Program-made: the position numbers and the translations under genes
In this document: piece after piece, positions 5,183 to 6,020 of the stretch
Layout: every line of letters starts with the position of its first letter
How positions within the stretch are numbered: the first letter of the stretch is position 1
Assembly: GCA_012798975.1 (NCBI GenBank)
Contig: JAAZME010000269.1
Location: forward strand, 1 to 6,020
Length of the DNA stretch: 6,020 bases
From: Gallicola sp.
GTDB lineage: Bacteria > Bacillota > Clostridia > Tissierellales > Peptoniphilaceae
Direction of reading: 5' to 3'
Notes under the pieces: generated by a model
Told to the model about the DNA's origin: nothing
The model's database searches: none
Seen by the model: the letters and a program-made list of their open reading frames with translations, nothing else

Positions 5183-6020
5183 CTAAGGTTCCTCTGCAGC
5201 CGGCTGTTCTGCTGCCGGTTCTTCTGGCTGAGGTTGTACTACTTCATACTTCCCGTCAGCATATAATCCGTCGAAGACTCTGCCGAATTTGCTGTGGGTA
5301 TAGTGAAGTCCTTTGTCTTGGACATTGTTTACGGTTAAAGCGAGAACGAGATTCGGATTTGCCTGGTCGTATCCTACAAACCATCCTCTCGTATCCGCTT
5401 TTTGATCTTGGCTTGTTTTGTTAAACTCTGCTGTTCCCGACTTTCCTGCCATTTCTGCAAAGGAACGGCCGATCGGTCCGGCATAGGTATCTGTAACAAC
5501 TCTTCTTAAAGAAGCTTTTACATCATCTAGATGTTCAAGGCTTGAAATATTTTCTTTCCATACTTCATCCTCTGCCTCTAGAAGCATTTGCGGTTTCATG
5601 ATATTTCCTTTGTTGACGATTCCTCCGTAGATCATCGCCATTTGAGCTGGAGACACTAAAATCTCTCCTTGTCCGTAGCCGCTGTCTGCAAGAAGGATCT
5701 CGTTGTCAAAGACTCCGCTGTTGGTAATTTGAGAAGTATAAAATGGATAATCTCCAGGAACTGCTTCACTCATTCCCAGAGCCTTTAGACCTGCTAAAAA
5801 CTTGTCCGCTCCCGTGTCCAGCGCAACTCTTGCAAAGTAGATATTGTCTGAATCTGCCATCGCTTTTGATAAATTGATCGGACCATTATTTTCGATGACT
5901 CTGCTTATTCTATATCCGCCCCAAGAGCTGTCCTTCTGCCATTGTTTCCCTTGAATATTATACGTAGACTGAGGCGTTATAACTCCTTCGTTAAGACCCA
6001 CAATGGCTGTTAAAGCTTTA
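5183..6020 (-). CDS. Class B penicillin-binding protein, transpeptidase domain of the PBP2a/PBP3 (MecA-like) group (5' end missing)
   Basis: The frame stays open to the right edge, giving 278 residues. The first visible residues KALTAIVGLNEG fit the segment that follows the Ser-x-x of the SxxK motif, so the edge Lys (6017-6019) is probably the motif's Lys and the nucleophile Ser lies just outside. The second motif is SDN (5843-5851) and the third KSGT (5435-5443, with Thr at 5432-5434). SDN and KSGTAE, together with WQKD-SWGGY, GDYPFY and DNEILLADSGYGQGEIL, match staphylococcal PBP2a as I remember it, and by extension Bacillus PBP3 and Enterococcus PBP5. The enzyme would cross-link peptidoglycan peptides outside the membrane; group members often bind beta-lactams poorly. 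The GTG at 6001 is internal, because family proteins are about 670 residues long with an N-terminal anchor and MecA_N domain. A Pro/Glu/Ala-rich tail of some 15-20 residues (QPQPEEPAAEQPAAEEP) follows the domain and is absent from PBP2a. Confidence 0.92.
   Translation of the reverse strand, partial: KALTAIVGLNEGVITPQSTYNIQGKQWQKDSSWGGYRISRVIENNGPINLSKAMADSDNIYFARVALDTGADKFLAGLKALGMSEAVPGDYPFYTSQITNSGVFDNEILLADSGYGQGEILVSPAQMAMIYGGIVNKGNIMKPQMLLEAEDEVWKENISSLEHLDDVKASLRRVVTDTYAGPIGRSFAEMAGKSGTAEFNKTSQDQKADTRGWFVGYDQANPNLVLALTVNNVQDKGLHYTHSKFGRVFDGLYADGKYEVVQPQPEEPAAEQPAAEEP

Noticed and set aside
5999..6001. GTG at 6001 as the start of the penicillin-binding protein
   Set aside because: The frame continues open to the edge with KALTAI, which fits the conserved segment after the SxxK motif. 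A start here would omit the catalytic serine and the whole N-terminal half.

Overview
The window looks like chromosomal DNA from a low-GC Gram-positive anaerobe, most likely a member of the Clostridia. The pointers are strong AGGAGG-type ribosome binding sites, two TTG start codons, AT-rich codon use, a TGS-SAD-kinase fusion of the kind common in Clostridia and Thermotoga, and a penicillin-binding protein of the PBP2a/PBP3 (MecA-like) group typical of Firmicutes. This placement is inferred from gene content. I saw no transposase, phage gene, CRISPR array, tRNA or rRNA.

Layout: positions 4077 down to 1 hold four minus-strand genes with gaps of 22, 50 and 21 bases, which look like one operon. 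In transcription order they are a fold-type I PLP aminotransferase, a small GNAT-type acetyltransferase (COG2388 type), a TGS/SAD/uridine-kinase-like nucleoside kinase, and a MobA/MocA-like nucleotidyltransferase domain fused to a ModE-type winged helix. The last gene runs off the left edge. Most of its coding region (909 to 1) has no ATG-initiated reading frame; it starts at TTG and was found by translating the reverse strand by hand.

Divergent from this operon, across a 109-base promoter region, is a plus-strand MgtC/SapB-family membrane protein (4187-4903) with a clear sigma-A-type promoter and a TTG start. It converges on a minus-strand class B penicillin-binding protein (5183 to beyond 6020) whose N-terminal part lies outside the window. 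The 279 bases between these two genes hold a strong bidirectional terminator, an octamer tandem repeat that abuts the PBP stop codon, and purine-rich sequence after the mgtC-like gene.

How the genes relate: the four operon genes share no obvious single pathway (amino-acid transamination, acetyl transfer, nucleoside phosphorylation, molybdenum-type regulation), so the operon may be a housekeeping run. The best candidate for undescribed biology is the NTase-ModE fusion. Its nucleotidyltransferase part keeps the fold signature GHP but has lost the usual N-terminal nucleotide loop and the metal-binding Asp, which suggests a former molybdopterin nucleotidyltransferase turned into a sensor module for a ModE DNA-binding domain.
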